Source: Sphaerisporangium rufum (GTDB lineage Bacteria > Actinomycetota > Actinomycetes > Streptosporangiales > Streptosporangiaceae). Taken from it: a stretch of 64,000 bases of DNA. Both the position numbers and the translations under genes were made by a program. The notes under the pieces are model-generated. The model was not told the DNA's origin. It made no database searches and saw only the letters and a list, made by a program, of their open reading frames with translations. Below, one piece after another: positions 50,689-59,922 of the stretch; within the stretch, counting starts at the first letter, position 1, and every line of letters starts with the position of its first letter. The stretch is taken from the NCBI RefSeq assembly GCF_016863395.1, contig NZ_BOOU01000044.1, forward strand, positions 186,001-250,000, written 5' to 3'.

Positions 50689-52452
50689 TCAGAGGTACTG
50701 GCCGGTGTTGGCGACCGTGTCGATCGACCGGCCGGCCTCCGTGCCCTGCTTGCCGGACACCAGGGTGCGGATGTAGACGATGCGCTCGCCCTTCTTGCCG
50801 GAGATGCGCGCCCAGTCGTCGGGGTTGGTGGTGTTGGGGAGATCTTCGTTCTCGCTGAACTCGTCGACGCAGGCGGCGAGCAGGTGCGCGATGCGCAGGC
50901 CCTTCTGGCCGGTCTCCAGGAAGGCCTTGATCGCCATCTTCTTGCCGCGGTCCACGATGTTCTGGATCATGGCGCCGGAGTTGAAGTCCTTGAAGTACAG
51001 GACCTCCTTGTCGCCGTTGGCGTAGGTCACCTCGAGGAAGCGGTTCTCCTCGCTCTCGGTGTACATGCGCTCCACCGTGCGCTGGATCATGCCGCCCACG
51101 GTGGCCTCGCGCGAGCCGCTGTGCTCGCCGATGTCGTCCTCGTGCAGCGGCAGGGTGGTGGTGAGGTACTTGGAGAAGATGTCCTTGGCCGCCTCGGCGT
51201 CCGGCCGCTCGATCTTGATCTTGACGTCCAGGCGGCCGGGCCGCAGGATCGCCGGGTCGATCATGTCCTCGCGGTTGGAGGCGCCGATGACGATGACGTT
51301 CTCCAGGCCCTCGACACCGTCGATCTCCGACAGCAGCTGGGGGACGATCGTGTTCTCGACGTCGGAGGAGACGCCGGAGCCGCGGGTGCGGAAGATCGAG
51401 TCCATCTCGTCGAAGAAGACGATCACGGGGGTGCCCTCGGAGGCCTTCTCGCGGGCCCGCTGGAAGACCAGGCGGATGTGCCGCTCGGTCTCGCCGACGT
51501 ACTTGTTGAGAAGCTCGGGGCCCTTGATGTTGAGGAAGAAGCTCTTGCCGGACTGGCCGGTCTTCTCCGCGACCTGCTTGGCCAGGGAGTTGGCGACGGC
51601 CTTGGCGATGAGGGTCTTGCCGCAGCCGGGGGGACCGTACAGCAGCACGCCCTTGGGCGGGCGCAGCTGGTGCTCGCGGAACAGGTCCGCGTGCAGGTAG
51701 GGCAGCTCGATGGCGTCGCGGATCTGCTCGATCTGCCGGGAGAGGCCGCCGATCTCCTCGTAGGAGATGTCGGGCACCTCCTCCAGGACGAGCTCCTCGA
51801 CCTCGGACTTGGGGATGCGCTCGTAGACGTAGCCCGAGCGCGGCTCCAGCAGCAGCGAGTCGCCGGCGCGGATCGGCTGGTCGACCAGCGACTCGGCCAG
51901 CCGCACCACCCGCTCCTCGTCGGCGTGCGAGATGACCAGCGCGCGCTGGCCGTCCTCCAGCAGTTCCTTGAGCATCACGATCTCGCCGACGCTCTCGTAG
52001 CCGAGCGCCTCGACGACGTTGAGCGCCTCGTTGAGCATGACCTCCTGGCCGCGCCGCAGCGCGTCCAGATCGACCGCCGGGCTGACGTTCACCCGCAGCT
52101 TGCGGCCGCCGGTGAACACCTCGACGGTGCCGTCTTCGCGGGCCTCCAGGAAGACGCCGAACCCGGACGGCGGCTGCGCCAGCCGGTCGACCTCCTCCTT
52201 CAGCGCCACGATCTGGTCTCTGGCCTCCTTGAGGGTGGCCACCAGCCTTTCGTTCTGGCCCGTGACGGCCGCCAGGTTTGCCTGCGCCTCGTGCAGGCGC
52301 TCCTCAAGGACCCTGGTCTGCCGTGGGGACTCGGCCAGCTTGCGCCGCAACGCGGTGATCTCCTCCTGGAGGAAGGAGACCTGAGTTGTGAGGTCCGCGA
52401 CCTCCCGTTCGCGCTGGGCGGCCCGAGCCTCAGCGTCATCGCGAGCTGCCAC
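50689..52452 (-). CDS. arc: Proteasome-associated AAA ATPase ARC/Mpa
   Basis: A 587-aa hexameric ATPase: N-terminal coiled coil (residues about 10-93) that binds Pup, two OB domains (about 95-225), an AAA module with Walker A GPPGCGKT (about 273-280), Walker [10 protein letters not shown] and sensor [18 protein letters not shown], and a C-terminal GQYL that docks into the PrcA ring. It unfolds pupylated substrates. GTG 52452 was preferred because aaggagg lies five bases upstream; GTG 52458 abuts that site. Confidence 0.96.
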   Translation of the reverse strand: MAARDDAEARAAQREREVADLTTQVSFLQEEITALRRKLAESPRQTRVLEERLHEAQANLAAVTGQNERLVATLKEARDQIVALKEEVDRLAQPPSGFGVFLEAREDGTVEVFTGGRKLRVNVSPAVDLDALRRGQEVMLNEALNVVEALGYESVGEIVMLKELLEDGQRALVISHADEERVVRLAESLVDQPIRAGDSLLLEPRSGYVYERIPKSEVEELVLEEVPDISYEEIGGLSRQIEQIRDAIELPYLHADLFREHQLRPPKGVLLYGPPGCGKTLIAKAVANSLAKQVAEKTGQSGKSFFLNIKGPELLNKYVGETERHIRLVFQRAREKASEGTPVIVFFDEMDSIFRTRGSGVSSDVENTIVPQLLSEIDGVEGLENVIVIGASNREDMIDPAILRPGRLDVKIKIERPDAEAAKDIFSKYLTTTLPLHEDDIGEHSGSREATVGGMIQRTVERMYTESEENRFLEVTYANGDKEVLYFKDFNSGAMIQNIVDRGKKMAIKAFLETGQKGLRIAHLLAACVDEFSENEDLPNTTNPDDWARISGKKGERIVYIRTLVSGKQGTEAGRSIDTVANTGQYL

Positions 52453-52488
52453 AGTCACCTCCTTCCCAGTCGAGGGCGACTACTCAAG

Positions 52489-52516
52489 ACCCTACCTATC
52501 TCGGGGCCGTCCGTAA
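52489..52516 (-). promoter_or_regulatory. Candidate arc promoter
   Basis: Minus strand TTACGG (52516-52511), 16 bp, TAGGGT (52494-52489), about 37 bp before the arc GTG. A similar TAGGGT lies upstream of prcB, hinting at a shared sigma factor. The 215-bp gap up to trmI also contains an AT-rich stretch (ttacatcaagtgttcggcatttaacgag). Confidence 0.45.
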
Positions 52517-52667
52517 CCTGGCCGGGGAGTGTTCGTGTCATTACATCAAGTGTTCGGCATTTAACGAGTTTTGCAGCACTCATTGCTTCTTAGCAGATAT
52601 GCCCACGGATCTGTTCCCTGCGCGTTGGACGGCTCCGGAGGGTTGCCATCCCCGCGCCCACCTTTCG

Positions 52668-53528
52668 TCATATATCCGACTCCTCCGTGTACGCACCCTT
52701 GGCCGGACGACGCCGTCTCGGTGGCGGGGTGACGCCGTCCGCCATGCGACGGGCGGTGACGAGGAAACCGGTATGACCGACCATCCGGTGTCCCGGGCGG
52801 ACGGCCAGGCCTTCGACATGCCAGTCGCGGACCAAGGTTTCCCACGAATGAGGCTCGGTGAAACTTCCGTGATCGCGCAAGGTTTCCACCGTTCGCGACA
52901 ACTGCGTGGTTGTAGCCACATAGCAACAGATGACACCCCCGGGGGTGAGGGCCTTGGCCGCCGCGTCCACGCACTCCCACGGGGCGAGCATGTCCAGCAG
53001 CACCCGGTCGACGTCGGACTCGTCCAGCGCGTGCACGAAGTCGCCCACCACCAGGCGCCACTGCTCCATGGGGCCGCCGTAGAACTTCTCGACGTTCTTG
53101 CGCGCCACGTCGGCGAAGTCCTGCCGCCGCTCGTAGGAGGTGAGCCGGCCGCTCTCGCCCACCGCGCGCAGCAGGTAGCAGGTCAGCGCGCCGGACCCGA
53201 CGCCCGCCTCCACCACCCGGGCACCGGGGAACACGTCGGCCATGGCCACGATCTGCGCGGCGTCCTTGGGATAGACCACCGCGGCGCCCCGCGGCATGGA
53301 CACCGCGTAGTCGTGCAGCAGGTGGCGGAAGGCCAGGTAGGCGGTGCCGCCGGAGGAGCGCACCACCGAGCCTTCCGGTAGCCCGATCAGGTCGTCGTGC
53401 GGAATGGAGCCCTTGTGGGTATGGAAGACCGCGCCCTCGCGCAAGGTCACGGTGTGACGCTTGTCCTTCGGGTCGGTGAGCTGTACCTGATCACCGGGCC
53501 GGAACGGCCCGTGCCTGCGAAAACCCAT
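52668..53528 (-). CDS. trmI: tRNA (adenine-58-N1) methyltransferase TrmI
   Basis: A 286-aa SAM-dependent methyltransferase. The N-terminal domain has GPFRPGDQVQLTDPK and FHTHKGSIPHDDLIGLPEG; the catalytic domain has motif I VVEAGVGSGALTCYLLRAVG, ERRQDFADVARKNVE and LLDMLAPWECV. It methylates A58 in the T-loop of tRNA. ATG 53528 begins at the conserved N-terminus; a GTG at 53552 is in frame. Its place just before arc is conserved in actinomycetes. Confidence 0.95.
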   Translation of the reverse strand: MGFRRHGPFRPGDQVQLTDPKDKRHTVTLREGAVFHTHKGSIPHDDLIGLPEGSVVRSSGGTAYLAFRHLLHDYAVSMPRGAAVVYPKDAAQIVAMADVFPGARVVEAGVGSGALTCYLLRAVGESGRLTSYERRQDFADVARKNVEKFYGGPMEQWRLVVGDFVHALDESDVDRVLLDMLAPWECVDAAAKALTPGGVICCYVATTTQLSRTVETLRDHGSFTEPHSWETLVRDWHVEGLAVRPGHRMVGHTGFLVTARRMADGVTPPPRRRRPAKGAYTEESDI

Positions 53529-53644
53529 GGGCGCAAGGCTATATGGCGCCACGGCCGGAAAGGGGCCCCCGTTCCGCCGCCTGGGGTCGGCTGGGGGTGC
53601 GAAATGCGGTCGCGGCGGGCGTGCCCAACTGGTAGCACTAGCAC

Positions 53645-54745
53645 ATGCTGCCCCGCTCCCCTATCCCGGCCGGGCCGGCCGTGCTGCGCCCGCACGAACC
53701 CGGCGACGCCGAGTCCATGGTCCTGGCCTGCGCCGACCCGGAGATCGTCCGGCATGTCCCGCTGGTTCCCGCGCCGTACACCGCCGGCGACGCCCGGGCA
53801 TTCCTCGCCGAGCTGGCCCCGGCGGTGTGGGAGCGCGGCGGCGCGGCCTTCGCCGTCGCCGACGCCGGCACCGGCACCTGGCTCGGCAACCTCGACCTCA
53901 AGCCGGTGGACCCCTTCGGCTGCGCCGAGCTCGGCTACCTGCTCGCCCCGTGGGCCCGGGGTCGTGGTGTGATGTCCGGCGCGCTGCGGGCCCTCGCCCC
54001 CTGGGCGTTCGGCCACGGCGTGCGGCGCCTGGAGATCACGGCCGGCGTGGAGAACCTGCCGAGCCAGCGGGCGGCGATGGCGGCCGGATTCCACCCCGAG
54101 GGCGTCCGGCGCGGCGCCATACCGCGCCGGGACGGCGGCCGCGACGACCTGGCGGCCTACGCCCGGCTGCCCGGCGACACCGGCGAGCGGGTGCGGTCCT
54201 ATCTCCCCGGCCTGCCGGACGGCCGGCTGACCGACGGCGTGGCGGCGCTGACCCCGCTCGGCCCGGGCGACGCCGGCGCCTTCCAGAAGATGATGACCGA
54301 CCCCGAGACGGTGCGCTACAGCGTGCCGCCCGTCCCGCCGGACCCGGCGGACACCGAGACGCGCTGCCGGCACGCGGGCATGTGGTGGCTGCGCGGCGAG
54401 CGGGCCGAGATGGCGGTGCGCGACGCCACGACCGGGGAGTTCGCCGGCCACCTGCAGGTGATGAACGTGGTGCCGCCGATCGGCCAGGCAATGATCGGCT
54501 ACAGCCTGCTGCCGGGGTTCCGCGGCCGGGGGCTGATGACCCGGGCGGTGAACCTGCTCTGCGAGTGGGCCTTCACCGCCACGGCGCTGCACCGCCTGGT
54601 CGCCGGCACCGACCCGGCCAACGTGGCCTCCCACCGGGTGCTGGAGCGGGCCGGCTTCAGCCGCGAGGCGGTGATCCGCGAGCTGCTGCCGGCCGCGGAC
54701 GGCACCCGCCACGACGACCAGCAGTGGGTCCGGCTGCGCCGCTGA
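53645..54745 (+). CDS. Protein with two tandem GNAT acetyltransferase domains
   Basis: A 366-aa protein of two RimJ/RimL-type GNAT domains, residues about 8-170 and 185-360. Each has the acetyl-CoA binding pattern: LGYLLAPWARGRGVMSGALRAL in the first, IGYSLLPGFRGRGLMTRAVNLL in the second. Each also has a C-terminal region with ENLPSQRAAMAAGF or NVASHRVLERAGF. Both copies keep the R-G-x-G loop, so both may bind acetyl-CoA. Acceptor unknown. It is divergent from trmI across 116 bp; its stop is the first unit of a 13-bp tandem repeat. Confidence 0.85.
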   Translation: MLPRSPIPAGPAVLRPHEPGDAESMVLACADPEIVRHVPLVPAPYTAGDARAFLAELAPAVWERGGAAFAVADAGTGTWLGNLDLKPVDPFGCAELGYLLAPWARGRGVMSGALRALAPWAFGHGVRRLEITAGVENLPSQRAAMAAGFHPEGVRRGAIPRRDGGRDDLAAYARLPGDTGERVRSYLPGLPDGRLTDGVAALTPLGPGDAGAFQKMMTDPETVRYSVPPVPPDPADTETRCRHAGMWWLRGERAEMAVRDATTGEFAGHLQVMNVVPPIGQAMIGYSLLPGFRGRGLMTRAVNLLCEWAFTATALHRLVAGTDPANVASHRVLERAGFSREAVIRELLPAADGTRHDDQQWVRLRR

Positions 54746-54845
54746 CCGGGGCCGCTGACCGGGGCCGCTGACCGGGGCCGCTGACCGGGGCCGCCGGTCG
54801 GGGCGCCGGCGGGCGGGGCGCCGGCGGGCGGGGCGCCGGCCGGCT
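54741..54845. repeat. Minisatellite: 13-bp x4 then 15-bp x3
   Basis: gctgaccggggcc repeats four times (54741-54792), starting within the stop region of the GNAT gene. gggcgccggcgggcg follows nearly three times (54801-54844). Such perfect tandem units are prone to slippage and may vary between strains. Confidence 0.85.
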
Positions 54846-54886
54846 CGCGGGTCCGCACGGCGGGACCGCGGCACACCCGGGCGGCA

Positions 54887-54909
54887 CACCCGGGCGGGCC
54901 GCCCGGGTG
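54887..54909. terminator. Hairpin between GNAT and FHA genes
   Basis: cacccgggcgg and ccgcccgggtg are perfect 11-bp arms around a single base, 19 bp beyond the FHA gene stop and convergent with the GNAT gene. It may act on both transcripts, or as an extruded cruciform. Confidence 0.5.
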
Positions 54910-54928
54910 CCGGGACCGGAGGTGCGGG

Positions 54929-56314
54929 CTAGGTGTCGCGGCCGGCCTCATAGCGCATCGTGCGGGACACGCCGATGCGCACCGTGGTGCCGGGCAGGAT
55001 CGGCACCGGCTCCTGCGGGGGGATGTCGTAGAAGTTCGGGTCGCCGGGCGGCTGGACCTGGGTGCCGTTGACCGACCCAAGGTCGATCAGGTTCACGTCC
55101 CAGCCGTCCAGCCGCACCCGCAGGTGGCGACGGGACACCGAGCCGTCCGGGCTGGTCACCCGGGCCGGGCGCGCCTCGCCGGCGGTGACCTCCGGCGCCC
55201 GCTCAGGGTCGCGGCCGAGCAGGTAGTCGCCGTCCAGCGGCAGGGCCATGCCGTCGTCCAGCAGCAGCGCCCCCAGGCGGGGCCGCTCCCCCTTGTAGGG
55301 CACCAGGGCGTGCTGGGCCAGGGCGGTGCCGCACACGGCGCAGTAGGGTACCCGCGGGTCGTTGAAGTGATCGTTCGGGCAGTCGACGCCGTAGACCATC
55401 GGGCGGCTCGGCGGCTCCGGCGCCTGCCCGACCTCGGTGGGGTCCAGCAGCGAGCCGGCCGTGCCCGCCTGCTCGCCGGTGCCCTCGCCCGCCGGGAAGG
55501 GGGCCGGACCCGAGGAGTGCGGGTCGAAGCCGCCGGCCGGGCGGCCCTGATCGGCCGACGCTGCCGGGCCGAGGTCATAAGGCTCGGCCGCGCGGGCCGG
55601 ACCGGGATCATATGACTCGGCGGGGGCCGGGCCGAGGTCATAGGGCTCGGCGGCGCGGGCCGGGCCGAGATCGTAGGGCTCGGCGGCGGGGGCCGGGCCG
55701 GGCGGCGGCACCTCCACCGGGGCGGGCGGCCGCTCCGGCGTCAGGGCGGCCGACAGGGCACCGGACGGGGCGGGCTCCGGCGAGCCGGCGTGCGCGGCGG
55801 CGTGCGCCGGCCGCGGTGCGGCGGGACGGGCCGGGACGCCCTCCGCGCCGGCCTCGCAGGCGACGCCGCCGCCGGGGATGACCCCGGCGTCCAGCCGCGC
55901 CCGGCGGTCGGGCTCGCCGGCCCCGGGCAGCCGCAGCTCGATGGTGTCGACCGGCGCCGTCACCAGCCGGTCGGTCCAGGTCAGCGCGTCCTTACCGTCC
56001 AGCCGCAGGTCGACGCCGGTGCCACGGATCGACGCCTGGGCGTCCCCGCTGACCAGCACCGCCAGGCCCGCGCCGGTGCGGCCGGCGACGGCGCAGGCGA
56101 TCGGCTCGGCCGTCATCGACCGCGCGAGGACCTGCGCGACGCGCCGGGCCAAGGCCCGCCCGTCGCCGCCCGCGGCGGCGGTCTCCTCGGCCGCCGCCAG
56201 CAGCTCCTCCGCGACGGCGTCGGCCGCGTCGCACACCAGCAACAGGCCGCCCACATGGGCGATCAACCCGTCGCCGGGGAGCGGACGCACCACCCCCACG
56301 CCTTGCTCCGTCAC
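54929..56314 (-). CDS. FHA-domain protein with repeat linker and zinc-ribbon-like segment
   Basis: A 461-aa protein. Residues about 1-150 form an alpha/beta domain (GLIAHVGGLLLVCDAADAV), followed by a long Pro/Ala linker with four near-identical EPYDLGPA repeats. A cysteine segment with DCPNDHF and YCAVCG could bind zinc. A C-terminal FHA domain has LLGRDPE, GSVSRRHLRVRL and LGSVNGTQV, which bind phosphothreonine. GTG 56314 was chosen for its ggaggg site. It may read signals from a Ser/Thr kinase such as the one at 48 kb. Confidence 0.85.
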   Translation of the reverse strand: MTEQGVGVVRPLPGDGLIAHVGGLLLVCDAADAVAEELLAAAEETAAAGGDGRALARRVAQVLARSMTAEPIACAVAGRTGAGLAVLVSGDAQASIRGTGVDLRLDGKDALTWTDRLVTAPVDTIELRLPGAGEPDRRARLDAGVIPGGGVACEAGAEGVPARPAAPRPAHAAAHAGSPEPAPSGALSAALTPERPPAPVEVPPPGPAPAAEPYDLGPARAAEPYDLGPAPAESYDPGPARAAEPYDLGPAASADQGRPAGGFDPHSSGPAPFPAGEGTGEQAGTAGSLLDPTEVGQAPEPPSRPMVYGVDCPNDHFNDPRVPYCAVCGTALAQHALVPYKGERPRLGALLLDDGMALPLDGDYLLGRDPERAPEVTAGEARPARVTSPDGSVSRRHLRVRLDGWDVNLIDLGSVNGTQVQPPGDPNFYDIPPQEPVPILPGTTVRIGVSRTMRYEAGRDT

Positions 56315-56504
56315 AGGACTCTCCCTCCACGACATCTGCGGCCCGGCGCCCGCGCCGGCCGTGGCCAACAGCGCGGACATCGTCTCGCGCCGATCAGAAC
56401 AGTAGCCCCGCCCGGGGGCCGAGCACGAGTGGGACAGGTGAGGCGATCACCGCCGGGCACCCCGCGCGCGCCCGCCGGCCGGGCCGGCGCGGGCGGGCGG
56501 GCGG

Positions 56505-57641
56505 TCAGACCCCGGAGAACACCCGGTTGACGTCGGCGGTGACGAGCACCCCGAAGACACCGCCGCCCCGCTCGACCAGCAGGTACTCCCCCGAGGGGGC
56601 GCCGCGCATCGCGTCCAGCAGCGCCTCGCCCTCCAGGTCGGCGGCCAGCACCATCGCGGGCTCCAGGCTGCGGGCGAGCGAGCCGACGCTGACCCACGGG
56701 CGCCGGTGCTCGGGCGTCGCCGCCACCGCGGTCTCGTTGACGATGGCGACCGGGTGACCGTCATGGTCGACGACGACCATCGCCCCCGCGTGCGCCTGCT
56801 GTGCCCGGCGCATGCCCTCGGCCAGCGGCACCTCGGCGGTGACCGGGATGGCCCGCCGGGCGAGCGCGCGGGCCCGCACCCGCGGCAGCCGGGCCCGCAC
56901 CCGGGCGACCTGCAGGGACTGGCCGGCCCCGATCCAGATGAAGGAGGCGAGCAGCACCGACCACAGCAGCGTCCACCAACCGGGCTCCTCGCCGTTCCCC
57001 AACGAGGCCGCCAGCGGCACCACGATGAGCGCCACCGCCAGGGCCCGGCCGAACCAGGCGGCGGCCACCGTGCCCGTCACCGGCCGGCCGGTGAGCTTCC
57101 ACACCCCGGCCCGCAGCATGCGGCCGCCGTCCAGCGGCAGGCCGGGCAGCAGGTTGAACACGCCGACGATGAGATTGGAGAACCAGAGCTGCCAGATCAG
57201 CACGTGCGGGATGGTCTGCTCGGGGATCACCAGGCTCACCGCGAACCCGGCGCCGGCCAGCCCCAGGGACAGCAGCGGGCCGGCGAAGGCCACCAGGAAC
57301 TCCCGCCGCGGCGTCTCCGGCTCGCGTTCGATCTCCGATACCCCGCCGAGGAAGTAGAGGGTGATGCGGCGCACCGGCAGCCCGAAGGCCCGGGCGACCA
57401 CGCAGTGCGCCAGCTCGTGCAGCAGCACCGAGGCGTACAGGAAGACGGCGAAGACGAAGGCCACCAGGTAGGTGACGGCCAGGCCGCGGCCGGGCAGGCC
57501 GCTCGCGACCTGGGGCTGGAACGTGTAGGTGATGAACGCCGCGACGATCAGCCAGGTCGGCGAGACGTAGACCGGGATGCCGAACGGGCGCCCCATGCGC
57601 AGCCCCGGTGACTCAGGCCGTTGCGGGGTCTGGGTGCTCAT
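56505..57641 (-). CDS. Site-2 protease family zinc metalloprotease with CBS pair
   Basis: A 378-aa membrane protease of family M50: TM helices around a zinc site H75-E-L-A-H79, and NLLPGLPLDGGR supplying the metal-binding D171. Two CBS domains follow (about residues 250-375: IPVTAEVPLAEGMRRAQ, GMVVVDHDGHPVAIV-like segment, LVTADVNRVFSGV). It cleaves substrates within the membrane, for example anti-sigma factors. The CBS pair suggests regulation by adenosine nucleotides. It is divergent from the RecB-type nuclease. Confidence 0.92.
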   Translation of the reverse strand: MSTQTPQRPESPGLRMGRPFGIPVYVSPTWLIVAAFITYTFQPQVASGLPGRGLAVTYLVAFVFAVFLYASVLLHELAHCVVARAFGLPVRRITLYFLGGVSEIEREPETPRREFLVAFAGPLLSLGLAGAGFAVSLVIPEQTIPHVLIWQLWFSNLIVGVFNLLPGLPLDGGRMLRAGVWKLTGRPVTGTVAAAWFGRALAVALIVVPLAASLGNGEEPGWWTLLWSVLLASFIWIGAGQSLQVARVRARLPRVRARALARRAIPVTAEVPLAEGMRRAQQAHAGAMVVVDHDGHPVAIVNETAVAATPEHRRPWVSVGSLARSLEPAMVLAADLEGEALLDAMRGAPSGEYLLVERGGGVFGVLVTADVNRVFSGV

Positions 57642-57726
57642 GTGTGTCGTCTTCCCTCCCTTGTGCCTTGATGCTACGCGCCCCTGGCCCCGGGCAGGCG
57701 GCCGGTGAGCGGCCCGGACGGCGGAA

Positions 57727-57749
57727 ATGTCGGCCGGCTGGCCTACAGT
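57727..57749 (+). promoter_or_regulatory. Candidate PafBC-type (RecA-NDp-like) promoter
   Basis: ATGTCGGCC, 8 bases, TACAGT, ending 8 bp before the ATG of the RecB-type nuclease. Compared with TTGTCRGTG-N8-TANNNT, six of nine upstream positions and the -10 pattern agree, with exact spacing. The gene product fits DNA repair and pafBC lies in this window. Confidence 0.45.
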
Positions 57750-57757
57750 TGCCGGTC

Positions 57758-58618
57758 ATGAGCCTCACCGAGCCGCCCGCGGTCGTCGGCAGCCTGTCCC
57801 CGTCCCGCGCGGGCGACTTCATGACCTGCCCGCTGCTCTACCGTTTCCGGGTGATCGACCGGCTGCCCGAGCGGCCCTCCCCCGCCGCGGTGCGCGGCAC
57901 CCTGGTGCACGCGGTGCTGGAGCGGCTCTACGACCTGCCGGCCGCCGAGCGCACCCCGGCCGCGGCGCTGGCCCTGCTCGACCCGCAGTGGGCGCGGCTG
58001 CTCGGCGAGACGCCGGAGTACGCCACGCTGTTCGGCGACGAGGCCGAGCGCGAGCGATGGCTCGGCCAGGCCCGGGAGATGGTCGGCCGCTACTTCGCGC
58101 TGGAGGATCCGAGCCGGCTGGAGCCGGCCGAGCGCGAGCTGTACGTGGAGTCGGTGCTGGACAGCGGGCTGATGCTGCGCGGCTACATCGACCGGCTGGA
58201 CGTGGCGCCGGGCGGCGAGGTGCGGGTGGTCGACTACAAGACCGGAAGCGCGCCCGGCCCCGACTTCGAGGCCAGGGCGCTGTTCCAGATGAAGTTCTAC
58301 GCCCTGGTGCTGTGGCGGCTGCACGGCACGGTGCCCCGGCTGCTCCAGCTGATCTACCTCGGCAACGGCGAGATCCTGCGCTACGCGCCGGACGAGGCCG
58401 ATCTGCGGGCCACCGAGCGCAAGGTGCAGGCGCTGTGGGAGGCGATCGAGCGCTCGCTCACCACCCGGGAGTGGCGGGCCCGGCGTAGCCGGCTGTGCGA
58501 GTGGTGCGATTACCAGGCCATGTGCCCGGAGTGGGGCGGCACCCCGCCGCCGGTGCCCGACCGCCGTCCCGGCGACACCGTGCGCGGCGCCCGCCGCGCC
58601 GCCACCGACGAGCTCTGA
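57758..58618 (+). CDS. RecB-family (PD-(D/E)XK) nuclease with Fe-S cysteines
   Basis: A 286-aa Cas4/AddB-like nuclease domain. Motifs: SPSRAGDFMTCP with C24, the conserved GTLVHAVLERL, the catalytic YIDRLDV and VRVVDYKTG, the QMKFYALVLWRL helix and a C-terminal cysteine group CEWCDYQAMCP. The four cysteines fit an iron-sulfur cluster of AddB/Cas4 type. It probably processes DNA ends. It is a single-domain protein common in actinomycetes. ATG 57758 lies 8 bp after the -10 of a possible damage-inducible promoter, so the transcript may be nearly leaderless. Confidence 0.9.
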   Translation: MSLTEPPAVVGSLSPSRAGDFMTCPLLYRFRVIDRLPERPSPAAVRGTLVHAVLERLYDLPAAERTPAAALALLDPQWARLLGETPEYATLFGDEAERERWLGQAREMVGRYFALEDPSRLEPAERELYVESVLDSGLMLRGYIDRLDVAPGGEVRVVDYKTGSAPGPDFEARALFQMKFYALVLWRLHGTVPRLLQLIYLGNGEILRYAPDEADLRATERKVQALWEAIERSLTTREWRARRSRLCEWCDYQAMCPEWGGTPPPVPDRRPGDTVRGARRAATDEL

Positions 58619-58734
58619 GCGCATGGGGACGGCCGGTCATCGCCGCCCGGGCGGCCGCGCGTCCTTCCTGGGGAGGAGGGCGGCGTCCCTCTCAGGCAGG
58701 GTGGCAGGCCGCCTGGACGTCCTAGATTGAGAGG

Positions 58735-59919
58735 GTGAGCACCGCCCGCCGTCTTCGCTCCTGGTCGAAGGAGCATCCGTCACTCGGTGACCTGGCGATG
58801 GCGGCGCTGCTGGGCGGTCTGTCGGTCGCGCTGGTCGTCCTGGTTCCCGGCGCCGGCACCGCTCGTGCCCGCCCGGCCGCCGATGCCGTGGGCATCACAC
58901 TGGTCGCGCTGGCCTGGCTGCCGGTGGTGGCCCGGCGGCGCTGGCCGTTCGTCATGCTGTGCCTGGCCGGTCCGCCCCAGCTGGCCCTGGCCGCGCTCGG
59001 CTACGGAAGCTCGCTGGCCGGGCTGGTGCCGCTGATCCTGCTCTACACCGTCGCCGCCTACCGGGGCCTGGCGCTCAGCCTGGCGGCCGGCGCGGTGGTC
59101 GTCCTCGGCTCGACGGCCGAGCTGCTGCTGTCGCGGGACGGCCGCGGCTGGATCGAGCAGACGTTCGTGGTGGTGCTGCCGTTCACCGTCTGGGTGATCG
59201 GCCGCTCGGTGCGGCTGCGCCGCGCCTACCTCGCCGAGCTGGTGGACCGGGCGGCGCGGCTGGAGCGGGCGCGGGACGCCGACACCCGCGCGGCGCGCGC
59301 CGAGGAGCGCTCGCGCATCGCCCGCGAGCTGCACGACGTGGTGGCCCACCACGTCAGCGTGATGACCGTGCAGGCCGCCGCGGCGCGCAAGGTGCTCGAC
59401 ACCCGCCCCGAGGCGGCCCGCGACGCCCTGGTGGCCATCGAGGAGCTGGGACGGACCGCGATGCGCGAGATGCGGGGCATCGTCGGGGTGCTGCGCACCG
59501 ACGGGGACACCGGCGAGCTGACTCCGCAGCCGGGGATGGCGGACCTGCCGGGGCTGGTCGGCCAGATGCGCGAGGCCGGGCTGCGCGCCGAGCTGCGGGT
59601 GCTGGGCGACCACGACGCGCTGCCGCCCGGCATCGACCTGGCCGCCTTCCGGCTGGTCCAGGAGGCGCTGACCAACAGCCTGCGGCACGCCGGGCCGCGG
59701 GCGCGTGCCTGGGTGACCGTGCGGCACGATCCGGGCGAGCTGCTGGTGCGGGTGGAGGACGACGGCCTCGGCGCCGCCGCGCCCGCGCCCCGCGACCGGA
59801 CCGGTCACGGCCTGGTCGGCATCAACGAGCGAGTCGCCCTTTATGGTGGAAAACTACGGATCGGCCCGCGGGACGGTGGCGGATTCGAGGTCCGGGCCCG
59901 GTTCCCTCTCAAGGAATGA
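58735..59919 (+). CDS. Sensor histidine kinase, NarL/DesK type
   Basis: A 394-aa kinase with four or five TM helices in residues about 20-160, a short coiled linker, then HisKA_3 with the phospho-accepting H200 in [15 protein letters not shown], and an HATPase domain with [15 protein letters not shown] and [16 protein letters not shown]. The N-terminal membrane domain lacks an obvious extracellular sensor, so it may read a membrane signal. GTG 58735 follows gagagg. Its partner regulator starts three bases after its stop. Confidence 0.92.
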   Translation: MSTARRLRSWSKEHPSLGDLAMAALLGGLSVALVVLVPGAGTARARPAADAVGITLVALAWLPVVARRRWPFVMLCLAGPPQLALAALGYGSSLAGLVPLILLYTVAAYRGLALSLAAGAVVVLGSTAELLLSRDGRGWIEQTFVVVLPFTVWVIGRSVRLRRAYLAELVDRAARLERARDADTRAARAEERSRIARELHDVVAHHVSVMTVQAAAARKVLDTRPEAARDALVAIEELGRTAMREMRGIVGVLRTDGDTGELTPQPGMADLPGLVGQMREAGLRAELRVLGDHDALPPGIDLAAFRLVQEALTNSLRHAGPRARAWVTVRHDPGELLVRVEDDGLGAAAPAPRDRTGHGLVGINERVALYGGKLRIGPRDGGGFEVRARFPLKE

Positions 59920-59922
59920 GAC

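Noticed and set aside
57642-57757. tRNA or small RNA between the S2P and RecB-type genes
   Set aside because: No cloverleaf or conserved T-loop was seen; the spacer fits two divergent promoters.
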